Positions 8,483 to 15,008 of a stretch of 15,919 nucleotides of DNA are shown here, piece after piece. Source of the DNA: Bacteriovorax sp. (lineage in GTDB: Bacteria; Bdellovibrionota; Bacteriovoracia; Bacteriovoracales; Bacteriovoracaceae); NCBI GenBank assembly GCA_030654205.1, contig JAURXW010000036.1:1-15919 (forward strand). The letters run 5' to 3'. The notes under the pieces were generated by a model. The model made no database searches. It was not told the origin of the DNA and was given only the letters and a program-made list of their open reading frames with translations. Positions within the stretch are counted from its first letter, which is position 1. Every line of letters starts with the position of its first letter. A program made the position numbers and the translations under genes.

Positions 8483-8500
8483 GCGAATTTCCCATGCGAA
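8477..8500. repeat. Tandem 11-bp direct repeat at the IscA-like start codon
   Basis: TCCCATGCGAA occurs at 8477-8487 and again at 8490-8500, a 13-bp period. The first copy contains the start codon of the IscA-like gene (8480-8482, minus strand). The second places another minus-strand ATG at 8495, out of frame, which would encode seven residues and stop at 8472, overlapping the real start. It could be an operator with two sites, or a small slippage duplication. The 97-bp divergent gap to the M61 gene must hold promoters for both sides, but I see no clear -35/-10 pair. Confidence 0.5.
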
Positions 8501-8579
8501 AAGATATTGAAAGTGTTATTATTGCATTCGAGTACTATCCAACCAAAAAAGATTTTACAAGTCAAAAAAGGATTTTTTT

Positions 8580-10304
8580 ATGTGGCTACGCTATAAACTC
8601 GTCATTGAATCACCTTCGACGCACCAAGTGCGCGTTATTATCGAAGGAAAAAAAGAATGTAATGAAAAAACACTGGACTTTTTTCTCCCAAGATGGAGTC
8701 CTGGTTCCTATTTAATACGTGAATATTCTCGTCATATATCTGGACTTATGGGCTCAACAAAAAATGGGGAGCGATTAGATATTGAACAAATAGATACTTC
8801 TGTTTTTAGAATGGATTGGAGTAAAAGTGATTTAAAAAAAACGGATGACACGTTTAGTCTCTCTTACTTAGTTTATTGTCATGAGCTTACAGTACGAACA
8901 TCTCACGTTGATGATTCGCACGCATTTTTACATTTACCAACTCTGTTAATGGGTGTTCTCAATCACCCAATTGAAAATCCAACAATTGAAATTGTTTTTC
9001 CTCCTGCGTGGTCACATTTAACCACTGCTCTCAAAGATATATCTGAAAAGCGGGACATTTTTCTTTATGAAGCTCCTGATTATGATGATCTAATTGATTC
9101 TCCAATAGAAATTGGTTGTCATATTACGGATGGATTTCAATCTTTTGGAGTTGATCATCATATAGCAATTTATGGAGCTCAGCTTCCTCACAATCATGAT
9201 ATCAAAGGCGACACAAAAAAAATTGTAGAGCATATTGGAAGTTTTATGGGGGGCTTGCCTTACGAAAAATATGTTTTTATTAATCATTTTTCACCGGGAC
9301 TTTTTGGTGGGTTAGAACATAAAAATTCAACGGCGCTGCAGTTTTGCCCAACTCAATTAACAAGTCGAAAAGGTTATATTAATTACCTGGCCCTCGTGGC
9401 CCACGAATATTTTCACACGTGGAACGTAAAGCGAATTCGTCCTATTGAACTTGGACCTTTTAATTATTTAAAGGAAGCAAGCTCAAAGTTATTATGGCTG
9501 GCCGAAGGTTTAACATCATTAATGGATGAACTTTTTGTCTACCGCATGGGTCTTATTTCTTTAGATGAATATTTGGAGATGCAAAAAGATAATATCAATC
9601 GTTATTACGCAATACCTGGGCGAAAATTTCATTCACTCGATGAGTCTTCTTACAACGCTTGGATAAAACTTTATCGACCAGATGAAAACTCAAATAATTC
9701 AAGTATTAGTTATTATCTCAAAGGTGGAATTGTCTTTTTTGCTCTCAATATTTTATTGAGTGAAAAAAATAAAAGCATTAACGATGTGCTTGCTCTTTTA
9801 TGGAGCGATTTTTTAGCCCATCCAGAAAGAGGTGTCGTTGCTGATCAAGTTTATAAAATAATTGAAGAAGTTGGAGGGAGTGAAATTAGAGAAAAATTTG
9901 AAATCATGACTTCGACCACAGAAGAAATAGATTTAGAATCTCTTTGTTTAAAAGCTGGACTTCGTTTTGATTGGGATAAATCAACGACTCCCTGGTTAGG
10001 GTTCGATGCTGATTTTCAAGGGGACCGAGTCATTGTAAAAGCCGTTATTCTAGATGGTCCTGCCTATAAGGCGGGTCTGAATGCAGGGGATGAAATCATT
10101 GCTATTAATGGAATGCGAACGCTTAAAGATCGTTTCAATGAATTTGCAAAATACTTAAGAGTCAACGAAAGCTATAATTTTACAATCGCAAGACTTTCAA
10201 ATTTACAAAATATTTCTTTCAATGTCGGAGTCACTTCTCCTAAACTTAAGGGGATTGCGGTTAGTGAAAGGGCAGTTGCTGAAAGAGTTTTAAATCCTAA
10301 ATAA
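8580..10304 (+). CDS. M61-family metallopeptidase (glycyl-aminopeptidase type) with C-terminal PDZ domain
   Basis: Zinc aminopeptidase of the M61 family, whose characterised members remove N-terminal glycine or alanine from peptides. 574 residues. The beta-rich N-terminal domain is about 1-190 (with FFLPRWSPGSYLIREYSRHI at 34-53). The gluzincin catalytic domain is about 190-455, with GGLEHKNST (243-251), the zinc motif HEYFH (275-279) and the third ligand E309 in WLAEG (306-310). A PDZ domain follows at about 470-550, containing AYKAGLNAGDEIIAINGMRT (495-514). All expected catalytic residues are present. There is no signal peptide, so it is probably cytosolic and acts in the last steps of peptide degradation, whereas many proteobacterial relatives are exported. 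The ATG at 8580 has AAAAGGA at 8566-8572, 7 nt upstream; a 73-residue ORF starting at 8494 in another frame is not real. It is followed after 3 bp by a strong terminator. Confidence 0.92.
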   Translation: MWLRYKLVIESPSTHQVRVIIEGKKECNEKTLDFFLPRWSPGSYLIREYSRHISGLMGSTKNGERLDIEQIDTSVFRMDWSKSDLKKTDDTFSLSYLVYCHELTVRTSHVDDSHAFLHLPTLLMGVLNHPIENPTIEIVFPPAWSHLTTALKDISEKRDIFLYEAPDYDDLIDSPIEIGCHITDGFQSFGVDHHIAIYGAQLPHNHDIKGDTKKIVEHIGSFMGGLPYEKYVFINHFSPGLFGGLEHKNSTALQFCPTQLTSRKGYINYLALVAHEYFHTWNVKRIRPIELGPFNYLKEASSKLLWLAEGLTSLMDELFVYRMGLISLDEYLEMQKDNINRYYAIPGRKFHSLDESSYNAWIKLYRPDENSNNSSISYYLKGGIVFFALNILLSEKNKSINDVLALLWSDFLAHPERGVVADQVYKIIEEVGGSEIREKFEIMTSTTEEIDLESLCLKAGLRFDWDKSTTPWLGFDADFQGDRVIVKAVILDGPAYKAGLNAGDEIIAINGMRTLKDRFNEFAKYLRVNESYNFTIARLSNLQNISFNVGVTSPKLKGIAVSERAVAERVLNPK

Positions 10305-10307
10305 CAA

Positions 10308-10345
10308 AAGGCCAGCATTCGAAGTAACTTTCGAATGCTGGCCTT
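10308..10345. terminator. Bidirectional intrinsic terminator hairpin
   Basis: Perfect 16-bp stem AAGGCCAGCATTCGAA (10308-10323) / TTCGAATGCTGGCCTT (10330-10345) with a 6-nt loop. On the minus strand the stem is followed by TTTTGTTATTT, a good U-tract for the small secreted-protein gene. On the plus strand it is followed by CTCATTTTAATTATTTATTT, a weaker but T-rich tail for the M61 gene. It sits exactly between the two convergent stop codons (10304 and 10356). Confidence 0.92.
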
Positions 10346-10355
10346 CTCATTTTAA

Positions 10356-10763
10356 TTATTTATTTGAAACTTGTTGGTCACAAGTTAATCTATAAAGTTC
10401 AAATAGTTTTCTGAAAATATCAAGTCTATAGACAACTCCGTATTTTACTCCATCAGTACCTCTGTTGATTTGGATTTGGAATTGACCATCTCCAGCTCTT
10501 TGTTCTTCACAATGCCAAACTTGTTGAGCAGTATTAGATTCAAAACACTTTAGAGTCGTAGATTTTTCAGTTCCTTCACTTAAAAAAGCAAAATAATTTT
10601 CTGGCGTTATTTCAGAAGCTAGTCTCAAGTGAATATCTAAATTTTTATTTTCACATATTTCAAAATTTTGTTCTATCCCAAGTCCACCTGTTACCGAAGG
10701 TCCGGCCAACACTACAGCTGTGTTTAAAATCAAACAGCACAAAGCAATTAATAAAGATTTCAT
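10356..10763 (-). CDS. Small secreted four-cysteine protein of unknown function
   Basis: 135 residues; I do not recognise a family. A clear Sec signal peptide (1-20, MKSLLIALCC then LILNTAVVLA, cleavage near VLA-G) predicts export. The mature part of about 115 residues has four cysteines (C37, C73, C85, C128), an even number compatible with two disulfides, and beta-type segments such as QFQIQINRG (94-102) and GVVYRLDIF (109-117), with no membrane segment. The ATG at 10763 has an excellent AGGAGA site 6 nt upstream, so it should be well translated when transcribed. It is monocistronic: the 3' end meets the 16-bp terminator and the 5' end faces the divergent TIGR02147-type regulator across 118 bp that hold a 33-bp palindrome. 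That layout suggests the regulator controls it. A periplasmic or secreted inhibitor, binding protein or envelope factor are all possible. Confidence 0.75.
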   Translation of the reverse strand: MKSLLIALCCLILNTAVVLAGPSVTGGLGIEQNFEICENKNLDIHLRLASEITPENYFAFLSEGTEKSTTLKCFESNTAQQVWHCEEQRAGDGQFQIQINRGTDGVKYGVVYRLDIFRKLFELYRLTCDQQVSNK

Positions 10764-10793
10764 ATATTTCTCCTGTAATAAATTTCTTGCCCA

Positions 10794-10799
10794 CTTATA
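10794..10799 (-). promoter_or_regulatory. Possible -10 box for the small secreted-protein gene
   Basis: On the minus strand the bases read TATAAG inside TTTTAGTATAAGTGGG, about 30 bp before the start codon at 10763. There is no recognisable -35; the position where it should lie (about 10817-10822) falls in the left arm of the palindrome, so polymerase access and regulator binding would compete or cooperate there. Confidence 0.4.
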
Positions 10800-10812
10800 C
10801 TAAAATCAAACT

Positions 10813-10845
10813 CGCTATGATATATATTTAATATATAACATAGCG
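10813..10845. promoter_or_regulatory. 33-bp near-perfect palindrome, probable operator between divergent genes
   Basis: The outer arms CGCTATG (10813-10819) and CATAGCG (10839-10845) are perfectly complementary. The inner arms TATATAT (10821-10827) and ATATATA (10831-10837) also match, around the centre TTA; the only mismatch is A/A at 10820 and 10838. It lies between the candidate -10 boxes of both divergent genes and covers both -35 positions. Dyad symmetry of this size fits a dimeric regulator, most simply the TIGR02147-type protein encoded next door. It is upstream of both expected transcripts, so a terminator role is unlikely. Confidence 0.65.
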
Positions 10846-10853
10846 TAAAGTGG

Positions 10854-10861
10854 TATATAAT
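10854..10861 (+). promoter_or_regulatory. Probable -10 element for the TIGR02147-type regulator gene
   Basis: TATATAAT at 10854-10861 contains a perfect TATAAT (10856-10861), and TGG directly before it (10851-10853) resembles an extended -10. The start codon at 10882 is about 20 bp downstream, giving a very short leader with GAGGA at 10874-10878. No TTGACA-like -35 exists; that position is inside the palindrome, so transcription may depend on, or be blocked by, a bound regulator. Confidence 0.55.
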
Positions 10862-10881
10862 TTATACACAAATGAGGACTT

Positions 10882-11691
10882 ATGCTTTCCCCCCTAAAGT
10901 TTGATAACTATAAGAAATATCTGATAAGTTTAATTAGCGAGAACTCAGGCACGAGGGGTTTTCAATCTATTTTGGCCAAGGCCATGAATTGCCAAGCTGC
11001 TTATCTTTCCCAAGTACTCCGAGGCAAAGTTGAATTAACTGAAGATCACGCTATAAAACTAGTTTTATTTTTAAAACTAAATGATCTTGAGTCAGAATAT
11101 TTTATTTTACTTTTGCGTCTCTCAAGGGCCGCCACCAGAGAGCTTGTGGGCTATCTTGAAAATAAGCGACTTGAAATGCAAGACCATCAAGATGATTTAA
11201 ACAATAAAGTACGTGCAAAAATTGCGCGTGAGAATGAAACTTTTATAGCTAAATATTTCGCAAGTTGGATACCTTCAAGTATCCATATTGCCACCAGCTC
11301 CAAGCAGTATCAAACGATCAATTCTCTCGCTGAGCGCTTTCATCTGCCAGAAGCTTTAGTTTTGGAAAATTTAAAATTTTTGGAAAAGCACCAGCTGGTA
11401 AATCGTGAAAATGATCTTTGGATTTTTAGGGGAGAGTCGATTCATTTGCCCAAAAACTCATCCCTCAATGAGCCTTATCAAGTCAGTTTAAGAACTCAAG
11501 TCTTAAAATCAATTCAAGCTAAAAATAAAAATAATTTGCATTTTTCTTCAGTATTTACGATTGATAAAAAAAGTTACAAGGAAATTTTAGAAGTTTGTAA
11601 TAATGCAATTGAAGAAAGTCATAAGATTATTCACGATTCCGGGACTGAGGAGCTATATTCGATTTGCATCGATCTTTTTGAAGTTATTTAG
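10882..11691 (+). CDS. TIGR02147/DUF4423-type transcriptional regulator
   Basis: 269 residues, the typical length of this family. The N-terminal part (about 5-80) has the family layout: an opening FDNYKKYLISLISE (7-20), then a helix-turn-helix-like region with FQSILAKAMNCQAAYLSQVLRGKVELTEDHAIKL (27-60, quoted in pieces as FQSILAKAMN, CQAAYLSQVLRG and KVELTEDHAIKL). Next is LNDLESEYFILLLRLSRA (66-83) and a charged helical stretch (84-118). A second winged-helix-like region (about 122-185: SLAERFHLPEALVLENLKFL at 148-167, then a beta wing LVNRENDLWIFRG) and a C-terminal domain (200-269) follow. The family occurs in many copies in Bdellovibrio-like bacteria and Fibrobacter; targets are mostly unknown. 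The ATG at 10882 has GAGGA 3 nt upstream. It is divergent from the small secreted-protein gene around a 33-bp palindrome, so autoregulation and control of that gene are likely but inferred. No terminator is visible after its stop. Confidence 0.8.
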   Translation: MLSPLKFDNYKKYLISLISENSGTRGFQSILAKAMNCQAAYLSQVLRGKVELTEDHAIKLVLFLKLNDLESEYFILLLRLSRAATRELVGYLENKRLEMQDHQDDLNNKVRAKIARENETFIAKYFASWIPSSIHIATSSKQYQTINSLAERFHLPEALVLENLKFLEKHQLVNRENDLWIFRGESIHLPKNSSLNEPYQVSLRTQVLKSIQAKNKNNLHFSSVFTIDKKSYKEILEVCNNAIEESHKIIHDSGTEELYSICIDLFEVI

Positions 11692-11794
11692 TTGGAATTG
11701 CACAGTGTGTTGTTTTTATCATAAAACGTGTTGCCCAGTTAATAAAAATTTGTCATAACAGACAACCTCTTAAATTTAACCTTGGACTTTGTTT

Positions 11795-11881
11795 ATGATG
11801 CCAGAAGAAATGCAGGCTACGTTAGCTACAATTATACTTTTTCTCACATTGATAACTATGATGTGCTTAAAAACTCTCTAA
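11795..11881 (+). CDS. Possible 28-residue single-span membrane peptide upstream of glnN
   Basis: Begins with two adjacent ATGs (11795 and 11798) and ends at TAA 11879-11881. The product has a short polar start (MMPEEMQ) followed by one hydrophobic span (ATLATIILFLTLITMMCL) and ends KTL, the profile of a small bacterial membrane protein. The only ribosome-site candidate is a weak TTGGAC at 11783-11788. It lies 72 bp before glnN in the same direction, so it could be a leader peptide or an independent small protein. A chance ORF in AT-rich spacer is a serious alternative. The rest of 11692-11953 shows the TTTTATCATAAAA dyad (11714-11726), no clear promoter or sigma-54 GG-N10-GC site, and the hairpin listed separately. 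Confidence 0.3.
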   Translation: MMPEEMQATLATIILFLTLITMMCLKTL

Positions 11882-11921
11882 AAAATTCTTTAAACTTTGC
11901 CGATTAAGTCCTACAATTACG

Positions 11922-11946
11922 CCTGAAGAATAGACGATACTTCAGG
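11922..11946 (+). promoter_or_regulatory. Hairpin overlapping the glnN ribosome binding site
   Basis: CCTGAAG (11922-11928) and CTTCAGG (11940-11946) form a perfect 7-bp stem with an 11-nt loop. The 3' arm shares AGG with the ribosome binding site AGGGGGA (11944-11950), which is 3 nt before the glnN ATG at 11954. Folding would hide part of that site, so the stem may tune translation or stabilise the 5' end of the message. No U-tract follows, so it is not a terminator. Confidence 0.5.
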
Positions 11947-11953
11947 GGGAATT

Positions 11954-14161
11954 ATGAATTCAACGGCCAACGATTCTAGAGATTACATTTCTTCGATACG
12001 TAGCAAAGCTACTTCACGAACACCGAGACATTTTAATATACCAAAAGATAATCGAGGCGCGACCAAAAGAGTGAGCGATTATTATGGCGAATTAACTTTT
12101 GACTTTAAAACTTCTGAAGATATTTCTGATTCAGTTAAAAAAGATATCGTCAAGGCCATAGAAGAAGGCAAAGGCATAAAAAAAGAACATGCTGAGGCGG
12201 TTGCAAAAGCGGTTACAACTTGGGCCGTTAACAATGGTGCAACTCATTTTTGTCACTGGTTTCAACCTCTGACTGGTGGAACAGCAGAAAAACATGATGC
12301 CTTTTTTCAATTTGATAAGCATGGCAAGGCCATAGAGCGTTTATCGGCAGGTCAACTTATGCAAGGTGAACCTGATGCTTCATCTTTTCCTAATGGTGGC
12401 TCACGCTCAACTTTTGAAGCTCGTGGATATACAACTTGGGATTTAACTTCACCAATGTTTTTAATTGAAGCAGTCAATGGACGGACTCTTTGTATTCCTA
12501 CGGCCTTCGTGTCTTATAATGGTGATGCTCTAGATATTAAAACTCCTCTTTTAAGATCAATTTCAAAACTAAATACTGTGGCGACAAAATTTCTTCAATT
12601 GGCCGGCTCTACCGATACAACCAATGTTCAAGTCACTTGTGGTGCTGAACAAGAATATTTTTTAATTGATAAAGCTTTTTATTTTGCTCGACCAGACTTG
12701 GTAATGACGGGAAGAACGCTTTTTGGTGCTCTTTCAACTCGAAACCAACAATTGGAAGATCATTATTTTGGATTAATTCCTGATCGCGTTTTAGCTTTTA
12801 TGCAAGAACTTGATTATGAACTTCATCGCTTGGGTATACCTTCAAAAACTCGCCACAACGAAGTGGCCCCTGCGCAATTTGAATTAGCGCCAATATTTAC
12901 TGAGGCCAATGTGGCCGCTGATAATAACCAAATGATAATGACGACCATGAAGAGAGTGGCCGAAAAACATGAAATGATGATTTTGCTTCATGAAAAACCT
13001 TTTGCCGGAATAAATGGTTCGGGAAAACATGTTAACTGGTCAATGAGTGATAATAATGGATTAAATTTACTTGAACCTGGCAATGAGCCTCATGAAAATT
13101 TACGCTTTCTGGCCACTGTTGCTATTATTGTTGAAGCACTTCATCGTCATGCAAAACCATTGAGAATGGCCATTTCAGGTGCGGGAAATGACCACCGCCT
13201 TGGGGCCAATGAAGCTCCTCCAAGTATTATTTCTGCTTATTTGGGAGACACTCTTTTTAAAATTTTTAATGCTATCGCCGAAGATAAATCTTTTACACCA
13301 ACTCATAATAATGTAATGGATTTGGGAACAAACCAACTGGCGCATTTATTAAAAGATAATACTGATAGAAATAGAACTTCACCGTTTGCTTTTACCGGAA
13401 ATAAATTTGAATTTAGGGCCGTTGGTTCAAGCCATGCAATTGGTTTTCCAATGACTATTTTAAACGCGGCCGTTACAGAAGTTATGATAGAGGCCAATGT
13501 TTATCTGGAAGCAGAAATTGCCAAGGGACAATCAATTGATCAGTCGTTAATGAGTTTAACAAAAAAATTAACTTCACAATCTTTTCAAGCCGTCTTTAAC
13601 GGAGATGGTTATTCTAAAGAATGGGTAACTGAGGCACAAAAAAGAGGATTGCCAAATCTTCGCACGACTCCTGAGGCTTTAAAAACTATGACTGAAAAAG
13701 GGACTTATGATTTTTTAGTTAAACTGGGAATTTTTAAAGCTGAAGAAATTGAAACTCGTTATAATATTCTACTTGAGCGCTATATTAAAATTCGAGAAAT
13801 TGAGCTTGAAACTCTAATCGATATGATTCATCAATTCGTTATTCCTTCAGGACTTGAATATAAAAATGTCTTAGCGAGAGTCATCAAAAATCAAACTGAT
13901 ATCGGAGTAGCTTCTCAATTTGAAATGGATTCATATAAAAAAGTTTCTGCAAAAATAGATGAGATTTATGCTTTATCTCAAAGTCTTCACAAAGAGCTTT
14001 CAGGAAATCATGATGATCACCAAAAATACGCAGAAAAAATTGCACTGGAACTAATGAGCACTAGCACTCAAATGGCAACAGTTTGTAATGATCTTGAAGA
14101 ATTGATACCGAATCAATTTTACAGTCTTCCAAAATATTACGATATGCTTTTTCTTCGTTAG
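11954..14161 (+). CDS. glnN: Glutamine synthetase type III (GSIII)
   Basis: ATP-dependent synthesis of glutamine from glutamate and ammonia, the main entry of nitrogen into metabolism; cytosolic, and GSIII forms double-ring dodecamers. 735 residues, normal for GSIII (about 700-730) and far longer than GSI (about 470). The GSIII N-terminal region has THFCHWFQPLTGGTAEKHD (97-115) and the SFPNGGSRSTFEARGYTTWD stretch (144-163). Catalytic blocks are CGAEQEYFLID (229-239), RHNEVAPAQFELAPIF (300-315), INGSGKHVNWS (353-363), GAGNDHRLGANEAPPSIIS (409-427) and SPFAFTGNKFEFRAVGSS (476-493), carrying the expected metal, ATP and glutamate ligands. The C-terminal helical region (about 560-735) is also GSIII-specific. 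The GSI adenylylation tyrosine loop is not expected in this type. The ATG has a strong AGGGGGA partly inside a hairpin. The next gene starts 12 bp after the stop, so this heads a three-gene operon. All key residues look intact. Confidence 0.96.
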   Translation: MNSTANDSRDYISSIRSKATSRTPRHFNIPKDNRGATKRVSDYYGELTFDFKTSEDISDSVKKDIVKAIEEGKGIKKEHAEAVAKAVTTWAVNNGATHFCHWFQPLTGGTAEKHDAFFQFDKHGKAIERLSAGQLMQGEPDASSFPNGGSRSTFEARGYTTWDLTSPMFLIEAVNGRTLCIPTAFVSYNGDALDIKTPLLRSISKLNTVATKFLQLAGSTDTTNVQVTCGAEQEYFLIDKAFYFARPDLVMTGRTLFGALSTRNQQLEDHYFGLIPDRVLAFMQELDYELHRLGIPSKTRHNEVAPAQFELAPIFTEANVAADNNQMIMTTMKRVAEKHEMMILLHEKPFAGINGSGKHVNWSMSDNNGLNLLEPGNEPHENLRFLATVAIIVEALHRHAKPLRMAISGAGNDHRLGANEAPPSIISAYLGDTLFKIFNAIAEDKSFTPTHNNVMDLGTNQLAHLLKDNTDRNRTSPFAFTGNKFEFRAVGSSHAIGFPMTILNAAVTEVMIEANVYLEAEIAKGQSIDQSLMSLTKKLTSQSFQAVFNGDGYSKEWVTEAQKRGLPNLRTTPEALKTMTEKGTYDFLVKLGIFKAEEIETRYNILLERYIKIREIELETLIDMIHQFVIPSGLEYKNVLARVIKNQTDIGVASQFEMDSYKKVSAKIDEIYALSQSLHKELSGNHDDHQKYAEKIALELMSTSTQMATVCNDLEELIPNQFYSLPKYYDMLFLR

Positions 14162-14173
14162 TTGAGAAAGTTT

Positions 14174-14992
14174 ATGCAAAAGACGATATTACTTTTTTTT
14201 GCACTTATGTCTTTTTTTATTCAATCTGCATTTGCTTTAAGCGATGCAGATCTTAAGAAAATGGTGTTGCCAAATAATCGAGTAATTAAAATTACTGGTC
14301 ATCCTCAGTATCCACCTTTTGTATGGAAGGATAAAAATAAAAATGAACTGATAGGGATAACGATCGAAATTTTGGAAAAAGCATTTGCTGAAATCAATGT
14401 AAAAGCGCAAATTGTTTATGTTGAAACCTGGGGCCGGGCCCAAGAAGAAGTTAAGCTTGGGCATATAGATATCTTAGTACCACCTTATAAAAATGAGGAG
14501 CGAGTAAAGTTTTATAATTTTTCACCAAAAACAATCTTTATGGACGAGACCGTTTTATTTGTAAAAAAAGGTAAAGAATTTAATTTTAAAAACCTGACCG
14601 ATTTAAAAAATCATAGAGGTGTCGCTATTATTAACGATAGCTTTGGAACGGAATTTGATAATTTTGATAAAAGTGATTTGCATATTGATAGGTTGAGTAC
14701 GACCGAGCAATGTTTTAAATTTTTAAATTTAGATCGAGCTGAATATGTTGTCGCAGGATTGTATTCAGGGCTTTCGGTTTTAAAAAAATTAAAATTAAGT
14801 GAGACAGTTACTTTTCTTCCCAATCGTGTGATTATCACTGGGATGTATGCACCTGTTTCAATCAAGTCCCCATGGAATAAAGATGAAATAGGGGATTATC
14901 TCGTTCGTAAAATTACTGAATATGAAAAAAATGGGCTGGTTAAAAAATTAGAAAAAAAATATATAGAAAAAATGAAAGAAGAGTATATGTAG
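14174..14992 (+). CDS. Orphan periplasmic solute-binding protein (SBP_bac_3 family)
   Basis: 272 residues from the ATG at 14174; an in-frame TTG directly after the glnN stop (14162) would add four residues. The signal peptide is about 1-21 (MQKTILLFFALMSFFIQSAFA). The mature protein has the two-lobe family-3 pattern: VIKITGHPQYPPFVW (37-51), GITIEILEKAF (61-71), GHIDILVPPYKNEERVKFYN (96-115) and RGVAIINDSFGTEF (148-161). R110 in NEERVKFYNFS corresponds to the arginine that binds the ligand carboxylate in amino-acid-binding members. The later aspartate that normally binds the amino group (as in DAVVAD) appears replaced: AEYVVAGLYSG has G195 there. The ligand may thus not be an ordinary alpha-amino acid. 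No permease or ATPase is adjacent, so it may serve a distant transporter or act as a sensor. It sits 12 bp after glnN and 16 bp before the protease, clearly one transcript. Fold confident; ligand unknown. Confidence 0.82.
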   Translation: MQKTILLFFALMSFFIQSAFALSDADLKKMVLPNNRVIKITGHPQYPPFVWKDKNKNELIGITIEILEKAFAEINVKAQIVYVETWGRAQEEVKLGHIDILVPPYKNEERVKFYNFSPKTIFMDETVLFVKKGKEFNFKNLTDLKNHRGVAIINDSFGTEFDNFDKSDLHIDRLSTTEQCFKFLNLDRAEYVVAGLYSGLSVLKKLKLSETVTFLPNRVIITGMYAPVSIKSPWNKDEIGDYLVRKITEYEKNGLVKKLEKKYIEKMKEEYM

Positions 14993-15008
14993 ATCGATGG
15001 AGCGTCTT

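Noticed and set aside
8494..8715. 73-codon plus-strand ORF overlapping the start of the M61 gene
   Set aside because: Out of frame with the clear M61 reading frame, which has a strong AAAAGGA site; no recognisable content.
11691..11760. Sigma-54 promoter for glnN, suggested by TTGGAATTGCAC
   Set aside because: The GG-N10-GC spacing is not met (GG at 11694-11695 is followed after ten bases by TG).
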